Below, piece by piece: positions 34,701-45,324 of a DNA stretch of 64,000 nt; position 1 is the first letter of the stretch, and every line of letters starts with the position of its first letter. The notes under the pieces are model-generated. The model did not search any database, was not told the origin of the DNA, and worked only from the letters and a program-made list of their open reading frames with translations. Where the stretch lies: contig JAIOJX010000031.1 in assembly GCA_022376925.1 (NCBI GenBank), positions 135,550,854-135,614,853 of the forward strand, given 5' to 3'. Source of the stretch: Tragulus kanchil (Eukaryota; Chordata; Mammalia; Artiodactyla; Tragulidae). The translations under genes and the position numbers were made by a program.

Positions 34701-36569
34701 AATTTCTGATTTTGTATTTCTCTATGCCACTAACTCGTAAGAAATCATTGGAGAGACACTTGTAGAATGCCATAAACAGCCTAGAATCAGAGAGCATTCT
34801 GATTGGTCCTTTCTGGTCCTACGCTCACTATTGAACCTATCATCGGTTAAGGGGCTGTAGGATCCAAATGGTCACATGACCACAGGCATGAGTAGGGAAG
34901 AGGGTCCCTACATTTCCCCAAACATGGAGAACAGAAGTAAGGGCTGATGCTGTGATCCTCATGCAGAGGCAGTTTGTCCCCCAGGGGAATACCTTCAATG
35001 TTTAGAAATAGTTGTGTTTGTCACAACTGAAGGGGTGATACTAAATGATATCTAGTGAGAAGAGGCCGGGGAAGGTGCTCAGCATCCTGAAATGCTCAAG
35101 ACATGCTCCCCTACCCACGGCAAGATGGACCTGAAGCCTGGGTGTCACTAGTGTGGAGGGCTGGTGACCTGGGAATAGGGGAAGGCTGATTCTGAACAAG
35201 TGAAGCCACTGTGTGGAGGGAAAACCCTCCTGAACCCCTCAAGCCTCCCAGCTGGCATTCCAGCCTGATGAGGCTGAGGTCCCAAATGCCAGGGTCTTGG
35301 CACTGGGTTCAAGTCCTGCTTCAGCCACTTCTAGCTGTGGGACCCACTAGTTTCTGAACTCCTTGTGGCTCAGTTTCCTCATCTGTGAAATAGGGCGGTA
35401 GGAACCCCACATGGTGTCCTGCAAGGATGAAGTGGGTTCACATTTGTGCTGTGCTTACCTGGAATATGGGCTTCCCAGGTGGCACTAGTGGTAAAGAACC
35501 CTCCTGCCAATGCAGAAGACACAGTTTCGATCCCTGGGTTGGGAAGAGCCCTGGAGGAGGGCATGGCAACCCACTCCAGTATCCTTGCCTGGAGAATCCC
35601 ATAGACAGAGGAGCCCGGTGGATTACAGTCTATAGGGTTGCAAAGAGTTGGACATGATTGAGGTGACTTCACGCACATACATGTACCTGGAATGAAAGTA
35701 TTTGTCACATAAATGTTGGGAGATTCCTGTGCCCTGAGAAGGTTATGAACTCGCTTCTATTCCTAACTGCTGAATGTTCCCCACCTGTATGTCTGGTCAT
35801 ATGTCCAAGTGGGAAAACGTACTGCTGCCTCCCGACCCCATGTCCTCATCTGCGGGATAGAGAAGTAAGATCAGAGGCCACTCGCGGAGACTGAGTGGGA
35901 CCTGACATGTCATTCAGGCCGAAGCATCAATGCTCAATAACCATTAAATAGAAATAGTTATCCTCCCAGAAAAGACTGCAGTTGTGTACTGCCAGCACCA
36001 TGGTGATGCTTTCTATTGGGAGAAAGTGTTTAATTTTTCAGGAAAGCACATGGTTTTAAGAAAACCAGCAAAGCACGTGTTGTCACAGCTGACAGGCTTC
36101 CACCTCTCACCGCAAACGCTGTTACACTGAACGATCCTTTTCTTGGATTATACCTCGTTCTGTCCTTAGGCACCCCTGTGAGGGAGAAGTTACTTATAGT
36201 CCGTTATACAGAAGTGTAAACTGAGGCTGGGGAAGGATTCCCCAGCTGTACTTGGTGAAGCAGAAATTCGACCTGAGGTGGGTCGCCCCTGAAGCACGTG
36301 CTCAGCCCCCAAATGAAGGGTGAGTGGACCCTTCCCACCAGGGCACTAACGTTCTCTTATCCTCTCTCTGTTGGCTTTCCTTCCAGCCGAGTTTTTGCTT
36401 CACCTTTTACGTGGATTCGAACAACTCTGAGTTTGATCCGCATCCTTCTCCTGGAACTTCGAGAGCTGGCTCAAAGTACACCTCCCCCTCGAAGCCCCGT
36501 GCAAAGTATCAGGAGATCAAGGCCTGGGAGTGTCCCCTGTGCTGCCTCAGCATCCTCTATGTCTCCTAA
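28692..36569 (+). CDS. gene B: small protein of the tandem family, exons 2-4
   Basis: Coding exons: exon 2 28692-28781 (or copy 29832-29921), exon 3 31430-31521 (or copy 32524-32615), exon 4 36387-36569. One of each gives a 115-residue protein starting MMLPLSTIGGQERGEVQT. The extra Met comes from ATGATG where C and D have ACGATG, a CpG-type change. Exon 3 is the most basic of the family (SGRRREPTRKNVRVSAKR), a possible nuclear localisation signal by composition only. Exon 4 begins PSFCFTFYVDSNNSEFD and ends EIKAWECPLCCLSILYVS. A canonical AATAAA lies 100 bp after the stop. Splice sites are GT-AG with matching phases. The frame is intact, suggesting a working gene; function unknown. Confidence 0.62.
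29832..29921 (+). CDS. gene B exon 2, second copy
   Basis: Identical copy 1140 bp downstream. This copy is the one whose 3' side continues into the MIR and exon 3 region. Confidence 0.6.
30181..31215 (+). other. unit B intron 2
   Basis: Non-coding. 30420-30540 looks like a degraded MIR. The part 30650-31170 aligns with 55890-56400 of unit D ('gtatccagggccacatgtt', 'gaggcagcatccatgccc', 'ctccagagcctcctgttgtc'). Confidence 0.55.
31180..31350 (+). repeat. MIR
   Basis: 'tccgtaaagttgggtgaag-acagtacctacctcagag' and 'gcttagcaggtactccaca' match the MIR core and 3' end. Partly repeated at 32311-32444 by duplication 10. Confidence 0.7.
31430..31521 (+). CDS. gene B exon 3, first copy
   Basis: Acceptor 'tgctcctccctcag', donor gtaagt. 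It encodes ALPFESTSGRRREPTRKN through VPTCPM. Confidence 0.6.
31840..32115 (+). repeat. CHR-2-like SINE with perfect target-site duplication
   Basis: Head 'gggcttccctggtggtccag', A-rich tail. The 15-base duplication 'gaaattataccattt' flanks it (31825-31839 and 32116-32130). I find no copy at this site in the A, C or D introns, so it inserted after the unit duplications. Confidence 0.93.
32524..32615 (+). CDS. gene B exon 3, second copy
   Basis: Identical copy 1094 bp downstream of the first, with the same splice sites. Confidence 0.58.
32935..33210 (+). repeat. CHR-2-like SINE, second copy
   Basis: Copy of the 31840 SINE including both flanking 15-base repeats, so it was copied as part of duplication 10 rather than inserted anew. 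Confidence 0.93.
34190..34350 (+). repeat. MIR
   Basis: Clear MIR core: 'gggttcaagtcctgcttcag', 'cttctagctgtgggac', 'cagtttcctcatctgtgaaa'. Copy at 35292-35452. Confidence 0.85.
34366..34572 (+). repeat. Bov-tA SINE
   Basis: 'gggcttcccaggtggcac' head and 'ttgcaaagagttggacatga' tail. Copy at 35468-35674. Confidence 0.9.
35468..35674 (+). repeat. Bov-tA SINE, second copy
   Basis: Copy of the preceding element from duplication 11. Confidence 0.9.
36387..36569 (+). CDS. gene B exon 4
   Basis: Acceptor 'ggctttccttccag'; 60 codons and TAA. It occurs once. It shares PS-x-CF near its start and AWECPL-x-CLSIL at its end with gene A. Confidence 0.65.
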   Translation, partial: PSFCFTFYVDSNNSEFDPHPSPGTSRAGSKYTSPSKPRAKYQEIKAWECPLCCLSILYVS

Positions 36570-36668
36570 ATCCTGAGGTCCCTCTGCTCCCTGCCCCAGA
36601 CACCCATGCGCTCCGGAGTCACGCATGCTGGGCTACAGTGATGTCACCCCTCCAAATACAGCGGCTTC

Positions 36669-36674
36669 AATAAA
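36669..36674 (+). promoter_or_regulatory. poly(A) signal AATAAA of gene B
   Basis: AATAAA 100 bp after the stop codon, followed by 'cctgacctgatgcttctc' and a TG-rich segment ('gtggtctgtgtgc'), the usual downstream element. The second copy is at 37740-37745. Confidence 0.7.
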
Positions 36675-36963
36675 CCTGACCTGATGCTTCTCTCAAGGCT
36701 GTGGTCTGTGTGCATAGAACTCCCAGGGCTGGGGTGTTTGGGGGCAGCCAGGGTCCTTTCACCTTGTTGCTCCGTGCCATGTGGATGGAGAGGTTTCATG
36801 CCCGCCCCCCAATACCCAGTCCACATTCTGGCCGCAGCACAAGGAGCTGAGGGGAGGGAAGATACACTTTAGCCCTTCAAAGGGAACTCCTCCAAGATGC
36901 CCAGATTAATGTCCCTCCAACCTCACTGGCCAGAACATACTCACATGAGGCCGTCTAGTGCAA

Positions 36964-36983
36964 GGGATGCTGGGAACTGTAGT
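36964..36983 (-). promoter_or_regulatory. ZNF143/THAP11-like motif downstream of gene B
   Basis: 'atgctgggaactgtagt' is the reverse of an ACTACA-N2-TCCCAGCAT element. Copy at 38035-38054. The D counterpart at about 57617 is degenerate ('atgctgggaagtgtggt'). No CpG island surrounds it, so promoter use is uncertain. Confidence 0.4.
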
Positions 36984-37042
36984 CCTTCGCTAGGCAGTCC
37001 TGTTGTCACCTAACAGCCGCTACCATTATAACAAAAATATGT

Positions 37043-37260
37043 GTATGTGCTTAGTCGTCCAGTCGTGTCTGACTCTTTAAGACCCTTTGGAGTGTAACTC
37101 GCCAGGTTCCTTTGCCCATGAGGCTCTCCAGGCAAGAATACCAGAGTGGGTTGCCATTTCTGTCTTCTGGAGATCTTTCTGACCCAGGGATTGAACCCGA
37201 GTCTCCTGCATCTCCTGAACTGCAGGCAGATTCTTTAAGGCTGAGCTATGGAGGAAGGCC
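37043..37260 (-). repeat. Bov-tA SINE
   Basis: Minus strand: 'gtcgtgtctgactctttaag', 'gaactgcaggcagattcttt'. Copy at 38114-38331. Confidence 0.9.
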
Positions 37261-37544
37261 TTTAGATCCCTTAGGTTATCACAATTACCACACACTGTAG
37301 CCCCAGGAAGGGAGGCTGTGGGATGGGTGCTCTGAGAGCCTGAAGGAGTGCAATCTCCTGAGCATCTTAGCAGTGGATCCTGGGGACTCCTGACTGCATG
37401 CAAGGTCCTAGGGCACTTGGAGTCTCTCAGGGTGGCCAGTGCTCTGCCCACAGGACATCTCTTCTGCCTGGACCAGATTAACCAGTCGGTTACTGATGAT
37501 GCTAGACAAATACTAACATTTCCTGGGGACTTCCACCTGTCACA

Positions 37545-37650
37545 CATGATGCTGAGCCCTTTACATTGATGGTCTGTAACCTTCACCAGAGTCCTACAAA
37601 GTGTAAATTAATATGATCCTCTATTTATAGGGGAGAAACCTGAGGCTCAT
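37545..37650 (-). repeat. MIR
   Basis: 'gatgctgagccctttacatt' and 'taataggggagaaacctgag'-like core on the minus strand. Copy at 38616-38721; counterparts in the other unit spacers. Confidence 0.6.
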
Positions 37651-38113
37651 AGGAGCTTTTAAAAATATTTAAAATTTTCTATCAAAATCCACATTATGTG
37701 CCTGTTTGTGTAGGATACTCTTTCAAATACAGCGGCTTCAATAAACCTGACCTGATGCTTCTCTCAAGGCTGTGGTCTGTGTGCATAGAACTCCCAGGGC
37801 TGGGGTGTTTGGGGGCAGCCAGGGTCCTTTCACCTTGTTGCTCCGTGCCATGTGGATGGAGAGGTTTCATGCCCGCCCCCCAATACCCAGTCCACATTCT
37901 GGCCGCAGCACAAGGAGCTGAGGGGAGGGAAGATACACTTTAGCCCTTCAAAGGGAACTCCTCCAAGATGCCCAGATTAATGTCCCTCCAACCTCACTGG
38001 CCAGAACATACTCACATGAGGCCGTCTAGTGCAAGGGATGCTGGGAACTGTAGTCCTTCGCTAGGCAGTCCTGTTGTCACCTAACAGCCGCTACCATTAT
38101 AACAAAAATATGT

Positions 38114-38331
38114 GTATGTGCTTAGTCGTCCAGTCGTGTCTGACTCTTTAAGACCCTTTGGAGTGTAACTCGCCAGGTTCCTTTGCCCATGAGGCTCTCC
38201 AGGCAAGAATACCAGAGTGGGTTGCCATTTCTGTCTTCTGGAGATCTTTCTGACCCAGGGATTGAACCCGAGTCTCCTGCATCTCCTGAACTGCAGGCAG
38301 ATTCTTTAAGGCTGAGCTATGGAGGAAGGCC
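38114..38331 (-). repeat. Bov-tA SINE, second copy
   Basis: Copy from duplication 12. Confidence 0.9.
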
Positions 38332-38795
38332 TTTAGATCCCTTAGGTTATCACAATTACCACACACTGTAGCCCCAGGAAGGGAGGCTGTGGGATGGGTG
38401 CTCTGAGAGCCTGAAGGAGTGCAATCTCCTGAGCATCTTAGCAGTGGATCCTGGGGACTCCTGACTGCATGCAAGGTCCTAGGGCACTTGGAGTCTCTCA
38501 GGGTGGCCAGTGCTCTGCCCACAGGACATCTCTTCTGCCTGGACCAGATTAACCAGTCGGTTACTGATGATGCTAGACAAATACTAACATTTCCTGGGGA
38601 CTTCCACCTGTCACACATGATGCTGAGCCCTTTACATTGATGGTCTGTAACCTTCACCAGAGTCCTACAAAGTGTAAATTAATATGATCCTCTATTTATA
38701 GGGGAGAAACCTGAGGCTCATAGGAGCTTTTAAAAATATTTAAAATTTTCTATCAAAATCCACATTATGTGCCTGTTTGTGTAGGATACTCTTTC

Positions 38796-39469
38796 AACTC
38801 ACAGGAGCTTATCTGTTCCCTTTTCTGCCCAAACTGCCCTTTCTCCAGAGAACCGCTTGCCTTTCTGTGCTGCAGGAGTCGGCATAGAAAATTCTCTAGG
38901 TAAGAGGTGGGCAGACTCTGACCATCCAGCCCACAGCCTGTTTGTGTAAACAAGGGCGCGTTGATACAACTACACTATCCTTATGTAGGGTCTGGGCTGT
39001 TCTCACGCAAAATGGAGCAGCTGCGGCACTGACCTCATGGCCAGGGGTCTGAAACCTCAGCCACACATCCTTCCCAACCAAGGCATCCGATCCTGATTTG
39101 AGTAGAGGCTGAACTGACATCAGTCCAGGTCAAAGGTGTGAGCCTGGTTAGAAAATGGAGGGAAACTCTTGACATACTGAGACTTGTGATGCACACTGAC
39201 TAAGATGTTTTGTGTTGGAGCCCAGTACACCTGCTATTAATACATATGCGTGTTTCTATGTGTGTTTCTTCTTGTTCATTTCTTCATGCTCTAAGCACAG
39301 GTTTAGAACGACTACTTACTCCGTCTACCTGTCCAAGGTAATTCTCGCCCCCTTACAACCTGCCCACGGAAACCTCCTAAATTGGTTTCTCTAGAGAAGG
39401 AAGACCAAGAGGCCCCCGTCTCTCCCCCCTCATAATCAAATCACAAGGAACATTCTGGCGCCTCACTGG
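38796..39469 (+). other. spacer B-C and left end of unit C
   Basis: 38800-39220 matches 63420-63790 downstream of D and 46270-46430 downstream of C. 39227-39412 is the left end of unit C and matches the last 186 bases of the window. No gene seen. Confidence 0.6.
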
Positions 39470-40110
39470 TGTCAGAGGCAGTTTCAACCACCTGACTTGG
39501 GCTTGGGGGCGGGGTTGGGGGCTGCGCGTGACGCGAAGCGACTCAGCCCTGTTCATTCGTGCGAGTTTGTCCACCGCGTCCCTGAGCATCTCCAGAGCCC
39601 GCTCTGCTCAGGCGCCAAGGACCCGCGCTGAGCCAGCCCGCCCGCTCCCGCCCAGCAGCCCAGACGGAAGCCGGTCCAGAGGTCAGTCCCGCCGCCGCGG
39701 CTCCGAAGGGTCTGAGCCTTCAGGGCCGCGGCGATGTGGGGCCGGGGCGGTGGGAGATCGCCGCGGGGGCGCCCAGGGAGGATGTGCGGGTGCGTCCCGG
39801 GCCGCGGGGCGCAGGCAGGGCTTGCCGCCTGGGCGCGCTCGCCGCGGGGCTCCTTGAGGAGCCCAGGTCTTGCCTGGAGACGGTGGAGACCCTCGGATCT
39901 TGGAGCCGCGGGGCCACCCCGGGTCCAGGGACTTCTCTGGTCACTGGGAGGAGCGACTACTGGAGGGGACAGAGGAGTGGGTCACCCCCGGGAGCGGGAT
40001 GTCTGGAGGAGGAGGGACTGGCGGGGATGCTCTCCGGGACAGGTGGAGGGGAGCCCGGGTCCTGGTCGGCAGGTTTCAGAGGCGGGCGGGGCGGGTGTGG
40101 GAACTTGGCA
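39470..40110 (+). promoter_or_regulatory. CpG block of unit C, probable promoter and first exon
   Basis: The richest in CpG of the four homologous blocks. The candidate non-coding exon ends before gtcagt at 39682-39687. The sequence after it ('gcccagggaggatgtgcggg' and on) is also conserved with B and D. I see no TATA box; a CpG-type promoter is the best guess. Confidence 0.5.
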
Positions 40111-42302
40111 GTTTGATGGAGAAGCGGGACGACTAGGTTTGCCCTGCACACCTGGGAGGTCAGCTGGGCATTAGGGGATCAGGTAGCAAATGGGCCAAAT
40201 AGAGCATAGTAAATGATACTCTAGGGTGTGGCAGGGAGTCCAGAGGGCAGTGTGAAGGTGGACAGCCGGAGAGAACCTCCGGATGTGTGTGGGAGCTCGC
40301 TGAGATGCCCAAGAGGCTGGCAGATGAGCAGGGCGCGTGGAAAACGGCGTTTGCGCCTCTAGTGATTCTGCGCGCCTGCGTGGCTGCCGCTGGGGGCTGG
40401 GAGCACGTTTGGGGGCGCGCACTTTTGAGGGGCAGCCTCTGGGGGATGGGTCCTGGGTGTGGATGTGGGAGGGCCTGGGTGTCAGCCGGAGGGAGATGGT
40501 GTTGGGGAGGGTGAGGGGTCATTTCAGTCTGTGGGTCTGCATTTGTGCCTGTCTGGAAGGTCAGTGTGTGTGTGCGCGTATGACCAGGACTGCCTTCAGT
40601 ACTGACAGGCAGGGTTGCCCACCTGAGTGTTGTGGTGGGGGGGAGGGGTGTCTCTTGAGTCTCCCCTGCAGTGTTCCTGCAGGTGTGTTAATGCCTTTAT
40701 GCCCTGGTTTCCAGAGTTCATCTGGAAATACGCATTACTAACAATTGTGTGTGTGTGTGTGTGTGTTTCTGGCCAGGCGTTCCGCTATTTGACGCACTTT
40801 ATATTTGCACGGTCATGTGTGAGGGTCTGTGATAGGACGAGCATCTTAGAAAGGCTTGAAGGAGACGGTTGAGTCTAAGTTACCAGATAGTGTGTTCTGT
40901 GTGTGTACTTAATCATATTTAATCATAATGTTTAATCATTTATTTTCCTCATTTTTGCGGACTGGTCAGCTGACAGCACAAGAGGTTAAATAACGCTGCA
41001 TCAGGAGCTGCAGGTAGAATACAGTTCACCTGCTTAAATAGGAATTATCTTTTAGTATAAATATGGTCCAAGTATATCATGGTACTTGCCTATACTTAAA
41101 CATAATTTACTAAAACAAATAAAGTAATTTTCATGTAGACATGACTCATGCAGTGTATTGGATTGGAGGAGGGACTGGCGGGGATGCTCTCCGGGACAGG
41201 TGGAGGGCCGTCCTGGTCGCAAGAGGCGGGCGGGGCGGGTGTGGGAACGTGGCAGCTGGAGGGAGCAGCGGGACGACTAGGTTTGCCCTGCACACCTGGG
41301 AGGTCAGCTGGGCATTAGGGGATCAGGTAGCAAATGGGCCAAATAGAGCATAGTAAATGATACTCTAGGGTGTGGCAGGGAGTCCAGAGGGCAGTGTGAA
41401 GGTGGACAGCCGGAGAGAACCTCCGGATGTGTGTGGGAGCTCGCTGAGATGCCCAAGAGGCTGGCAGATGAGCAGGGCGCGTGGAAAACGGCGTTTGCGC
41501 CTCTAGTGATTCTGCGCGCCTGCGTGGCTGCCGCTGGGGGCTGGGAGCACGTTTGGGGGCGCGCACTTTTGAGGGGCAGCCTCTGGGGGATGGGTCCTGG
41601 GTGTGGATGTGGGAGGGCCTGGGTGTCAGCCGGAGGGAGATGGTGTTGGGGAGGGTGAGGGGTCATTTCAGTCTGTGGGTCTGCATTTGTGCCTGTCTGG
41701 AAGGTCAGTGTGTGTGTGCGCGTATGACCAGGACTGCCTTCAGTACTGACAGGCAGGGTTGCCCACCTGAGTGTTGTGGTGGGGGGGAGGGGTGTCTCTT
41801 GAGTCTCCCCTGCAGTGTTCCTGCAGGTGTGTTAATGCCTTTATGCCCTGGTTTCCAGAGTTCATCTGGAAATACGCATTACTAACAATTGTGTGTGTGT
41901 GTGTGTGTGTTTCTGGCCAGGCGTTCCGCTATTTGACGCACTTTATATTTGCACGGTCATGTGTGAGGGTCTGTGATAGGACGAGCATCTTAGAAAGGCT
42001 TGAAGGAGACGGTTGAGTCTAAGTTACCAGATAGTGTGTTCTGTGTGTGTACTTAATCATATTTAATCATAATGTTTAATCATTTATTTTCCTCATTTTT
42101 GCGGACTGGTCAGCTGACAGCACAAGAGGTTAAATAACCGCTGCATCAGGAGCTGCAGGTAGAATACAGTTCACCTGCTTAAATAGGAATTATCTTTTAG
42201 TATAAATATGGTCCAAGTATATCATGGTACTTGCCTATACTTAAACATAATTTACTAAAACAAATAAAGTAATTTTCATGTAGACATGACTCATGCAGTG
42301 TT
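40008..42302. repeat. 1.1-kb direct duplication 13 (40008-41157 / 41165-42302)
   Basis: In the first ~110 bases of copy 2 several blocks are missing or altered relative to copy 1 (offset falls from 1157 to 1144), then the copies match. It contains TG-rich intron 1 of unit C (TG tracts at 40745 and 41889) and AT-rich ancestral intron sequence. Confidence 0.9.
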
Positions 42303-43096
42303 TGGATACGACTTATACAAAAAAAAAAGATTTGTGTATCTGAAATTTGAATCTCAGCATAGTGTGCATTTCTTGTTGCTGCTGTTGAATCTTGAGATCT
42401 CCCAGATAGTGACTGGCAGGCTGGAATCGCCCCAGTTCACGCCTACCTTGACACACTGGCCAAGGTTCTGCCCAGGTTAAGGCTAGGGTCAGCCTGCAGC
42501 TAAGCAACCCGGCTGCAGAGATGGACCTTCCCCAGGGGCTGTGCTGAGGGCTCTGTGGACTGGCCCCTCACCTTCACAGCTGTCCTGAGGGGCAGGCACT
42601 TAAGCATCCTGTACCTGAGGACAGGGAAGGGAGGTCCTCTTCTGAACCACTTGGTCAAGCTGCCTGGTAGCCTTGGAACAGAGCTGAAATACAGCCCTGG
42701 GATGCCCCATGAGTGCACGTATTCAGTGCCTGCTGTATGCCAGGCTCCAGAGGTCCTCTTAACACTCAGTTTATGGAGCTGCAGCCTCATGGTCCCAGCA
42801 CTTGGTGTCGTAATTTTCCTGTTTTTAAAGGGGCAGAAGCCCCAGGTACCATGATCCCTGCCCTGGCCCTTGCCAGGCACCATGGCAACCGCTCTCCCAT
42901 ATCACTCACTGGACCTTGGAGGCAGCTCTATGAGGAGGCACTGCCAACCTGTCCCCTTGGGTGTTGGAACCTGAGGACCTGGGGAGGGATGAAGCTGCGT
43001 GAGTCCACTCGACTTCTGAGAGCAGCGCTGGGTGTCACACCTGGGCTGCCCGGCTCCACAGAGCAGGTGCTAAGTCCTCTCCTCTCCTGTCTACAG

Positions 43097-43186
43097 GAAG
43101 GGCCTGTGGAGTCACGATGCTGCCTCTGAGCACCATTGATGGCAAGGACAGTGAGGAGGTGCAGACTAAGCCGCCAGAGAAAGGGG
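43097..43186 (+). CDS. gene C exon 2, first copy
   Basis: Acceptor 'cctgtctacag', donor gtgaga at 43187. ATG at 43117 with A at -3. 23 codons plus one base. Confidence 0.58.
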
Positions 43187-44291
43187 GTGAGACACACATG
43201 ACGTGGAAACCTCTGGGCAGAGGGCAGTGGAGGGTGGGCGTTCCATGGCACAGGTGGGTGATGGGGAAGGGTTGACCCTGAAGACTGACCCCCCAGGTGT
43301 CCCCCAACGGCTCTTCCCAGGAGGCACCCAGGATGGAACCACCCGATGCCACCTCATCCAGTGTGTCCTGTGACTGCCTGAACTTATCTTTTAGGATAAA
43401 TATGGTCCAAGTATATCATGGTACTTGCCTATACTTAAACATAATTTACTAAAACAAATAAAGTAATTTTCATGTAGACATGACTCATGCAGTGTTTGGA
43501 TACGACTTATACAAAAAAAAAAGATTTGTGTATCTGAAATTTGAATCTCAGCATAGTGTGCATTTCTTGTTGCTGCTGTTGAATCTTGAGATCTCCCAGA
43601 TAGTGACTGGCAGGCTGGAATCGCCCCAGTTCACGCCTACCTTGACACACTGGCCAAGGTTCTGCCCAGGTTAAGGCTAGGGTCAGCCTGCAGCTAAGCA
43701 ACCCGGCTGCAGAGATGGACCTTCCCCAGGGGCTGTGCTGAGGGCTCTGTGGACTGGCCCCTCACCTTCACAGCTGTCCTGAGGGGCAGGCACTTAAGCA
43801 TCCTGTACCTGAGGACAGGGAAGGGAGGTCCTCTTCTGAACCACTTGGTCAAGCTGCCTGGTAGCCTTGGAACAGAGCTGAAATACAGCCCTGGGATGCC
43901 CCATGAGTGCACGTATTCAGTGCCTGCTGTATGCCAGGCTCCAGAGGTCCTCTTAACACTCAGTTTATGGAGCTGCAGCCTCATGGTCCCAGCACTTGGT
44001 GTCGTAATTTTCCTGTTTTTAAAGGGGCAGAAGCCCCAGGTACCATGATCCCTGCCCTGGCCCTTGCCAGGCACCATGGCAACCGCTCTCCCCATATCAC
44101 TCACTGGACCTTGGAGGCAGCTCTATGAGGAGGCACTGCCAACCTGTCCCCTTGGGTGTTGGAACCTGAGGACCTGGGGAGGGATGAAGCTGCGTGAGTC
44201 CACTCGACTTCTGAGAGCAGCGCTGGGTGTCACACCTGGGCTGCCCGGCTCCACAGAGCAGGTGCTAAGTCCTCTCCTCTCCTGTCTACAG

Positions 44292-44381
44292 GAAGGGCCT
44301 GTGGAGTCACGATGCTGCCTCTGAGCACCATTGATGGCAAGGACAGTGAGGAGGTGCAGACTAAGCCGCCAGAGAAAGGGG
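44292..44381 (+). CDS. gene C exon 2, second copy
   Basis: Identical exon 1195 bp downstream; ATG at 44312. Confidence 0.57.
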
Positions 44382-45010
44382 GTGAGACACACATGACGTG
44401 GAAACCTCTGGGCAGAGGGCAGTGGAGGGTGGGCGTTCCATGGCACAGGTGGGTGATGGGGAAGGGTTGACCCTGAAGACTGACCCCCCAGGTGTCCCCC
44501 AACGGCTCTTCCCAGGGAGGGGCACCCAGGATGGAACCACCCCGATGCCACCTCATCCAGTGTGTCCTGTGACTGCCTGCTCAGAGCCTGCAGGGAGCTC
44601 CTGGGAGCTGAGCCAGTTTGGGCTCCTTGTTCTTTTGTGGCCTGGAAATTTCTGTTATCTTAACCTCACCCCTTCCCTCACTGACACTTCCTGTCTGTTC
44701 CCTGTGGGCCTTTGGGATGCAATTGAATGCATATCTCAGTCACTCTTGTGCTATCTCCAGCAGGCGTCCTAACCTCTCTGTGCCTTGGTCCCATCATCTC
44801 TAAAGTGGTTTGATGATCGTTCCCATCTCAGAGAGTTGTTATGACGAACCCAATAAATGAATACATGTGCAATACATAAAGGCATGTCTGGAATGTTCTC
44901 CACACATGGTAGCTCTCATTGCTGGTTTTGTGATGAAGACTGTATTGTTACTGCGTTTCCTGGGGCTCAGAGGATTGTAGGGTCTCATGAATCTTTTCTT
45001 CCTCCCACAG

Positions 45011-45102
45011 TCTTGCTTTCTGTGAAGGCTGATGTTCCGCGGAAGAAGTCCAAGAGGATGAAGGGAACCCTGTCATTCAGAGTCCTGCCGTTCTGCCCTG
45101 TG
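45011..45102 (+). CDS. gene C exon 3
   Basis: Acceptor 'tcttcctcccacag', donor gtaagc. It encodes VLLSVKADVPRKKSKRMKG through LPFCPV. Of the four, nearest to exon 3 of D. Confidence 0.6.
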
Positions 45103-45324
45103 GTAAGCCTGCCTGTTTTCTCCCTTTCCACTGGAGGCCCCTGAGTCTGAGAGATCATGTGGACTGGCCACCCTTTCTGCCCAGCAGAAACACTTGGTTG
45201 CCTGGGTGCCCCTTGCCCCTCCCTCGTCCTGGATGCGGCCCATCCTGTAGGGGCTGGTCTTGGAGATTTTGCCCACCTCACTGCCTCCTTCTGTTTCCTA
45301 ATTCCAGCCTCTGCTCCAGTGTCA

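Larger units (their letters stand above)
33567..35750. repeat. 1.1-kb direct duplication 11 (33567-34650 / 34669-35750)
   Basis: Offset 1102 bp. The sequence differs near the ends ('cttgtctggag' versus 'cttgcctggag'; 'ggggttcctg' versus 'gggagattcctg'). It holds intron 3 of gene B, a MIR and a Bov-tA SINE, nothing coding. Confidence 0.92.
36653..38795. repeat. 1.1-kb direct duplication 12 (36653-37723 / 37724-38795)
   Basis: Constant offset 1071 bp, no mismatch noticed. It doubles the poly(A) signal of gene B, an SBS-like motif and a Bov-tA SINE. Confidence 0.93.
42189..44580. repeat. 1.1-kb direct duplication 14 (42189-43380 / 43383-44580)
   Basis: Offset 1194 bp, then 1195 and 1199. The longest of the set. 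It doubles exon 2 of gene C. The first ~110 bases also belong to duplication 13 (third copy near 41045). Confidence 0.92.
43097..45102 (+). pseudogene. gene C: family member lacking exon 4
   Basis: Exon 2 (43097-43186, ATG 43117; copy 44292-44381, ATG 44312) and exon 3 (45011-45102) are intact with GT-AG sites and matching phases. The peptide starts MLPLSTIDGKDSEEVQT; exon 3 has VPRKKSKRMKG and ends FRVLPFCPV, close to gene D. No exon 4 follows: intron 3 sequence runs to about 45960 and then joins spacer sequence that in the other units lies after the gene. Without exon 4 the open product stops in the intron shortly after exon 3. It is either a truncated gene or a donor of exons 2-3 spliced to a downstream exon 4. 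An assembly drop-out of exon 4 is the other possibility. Confidence 0.55.
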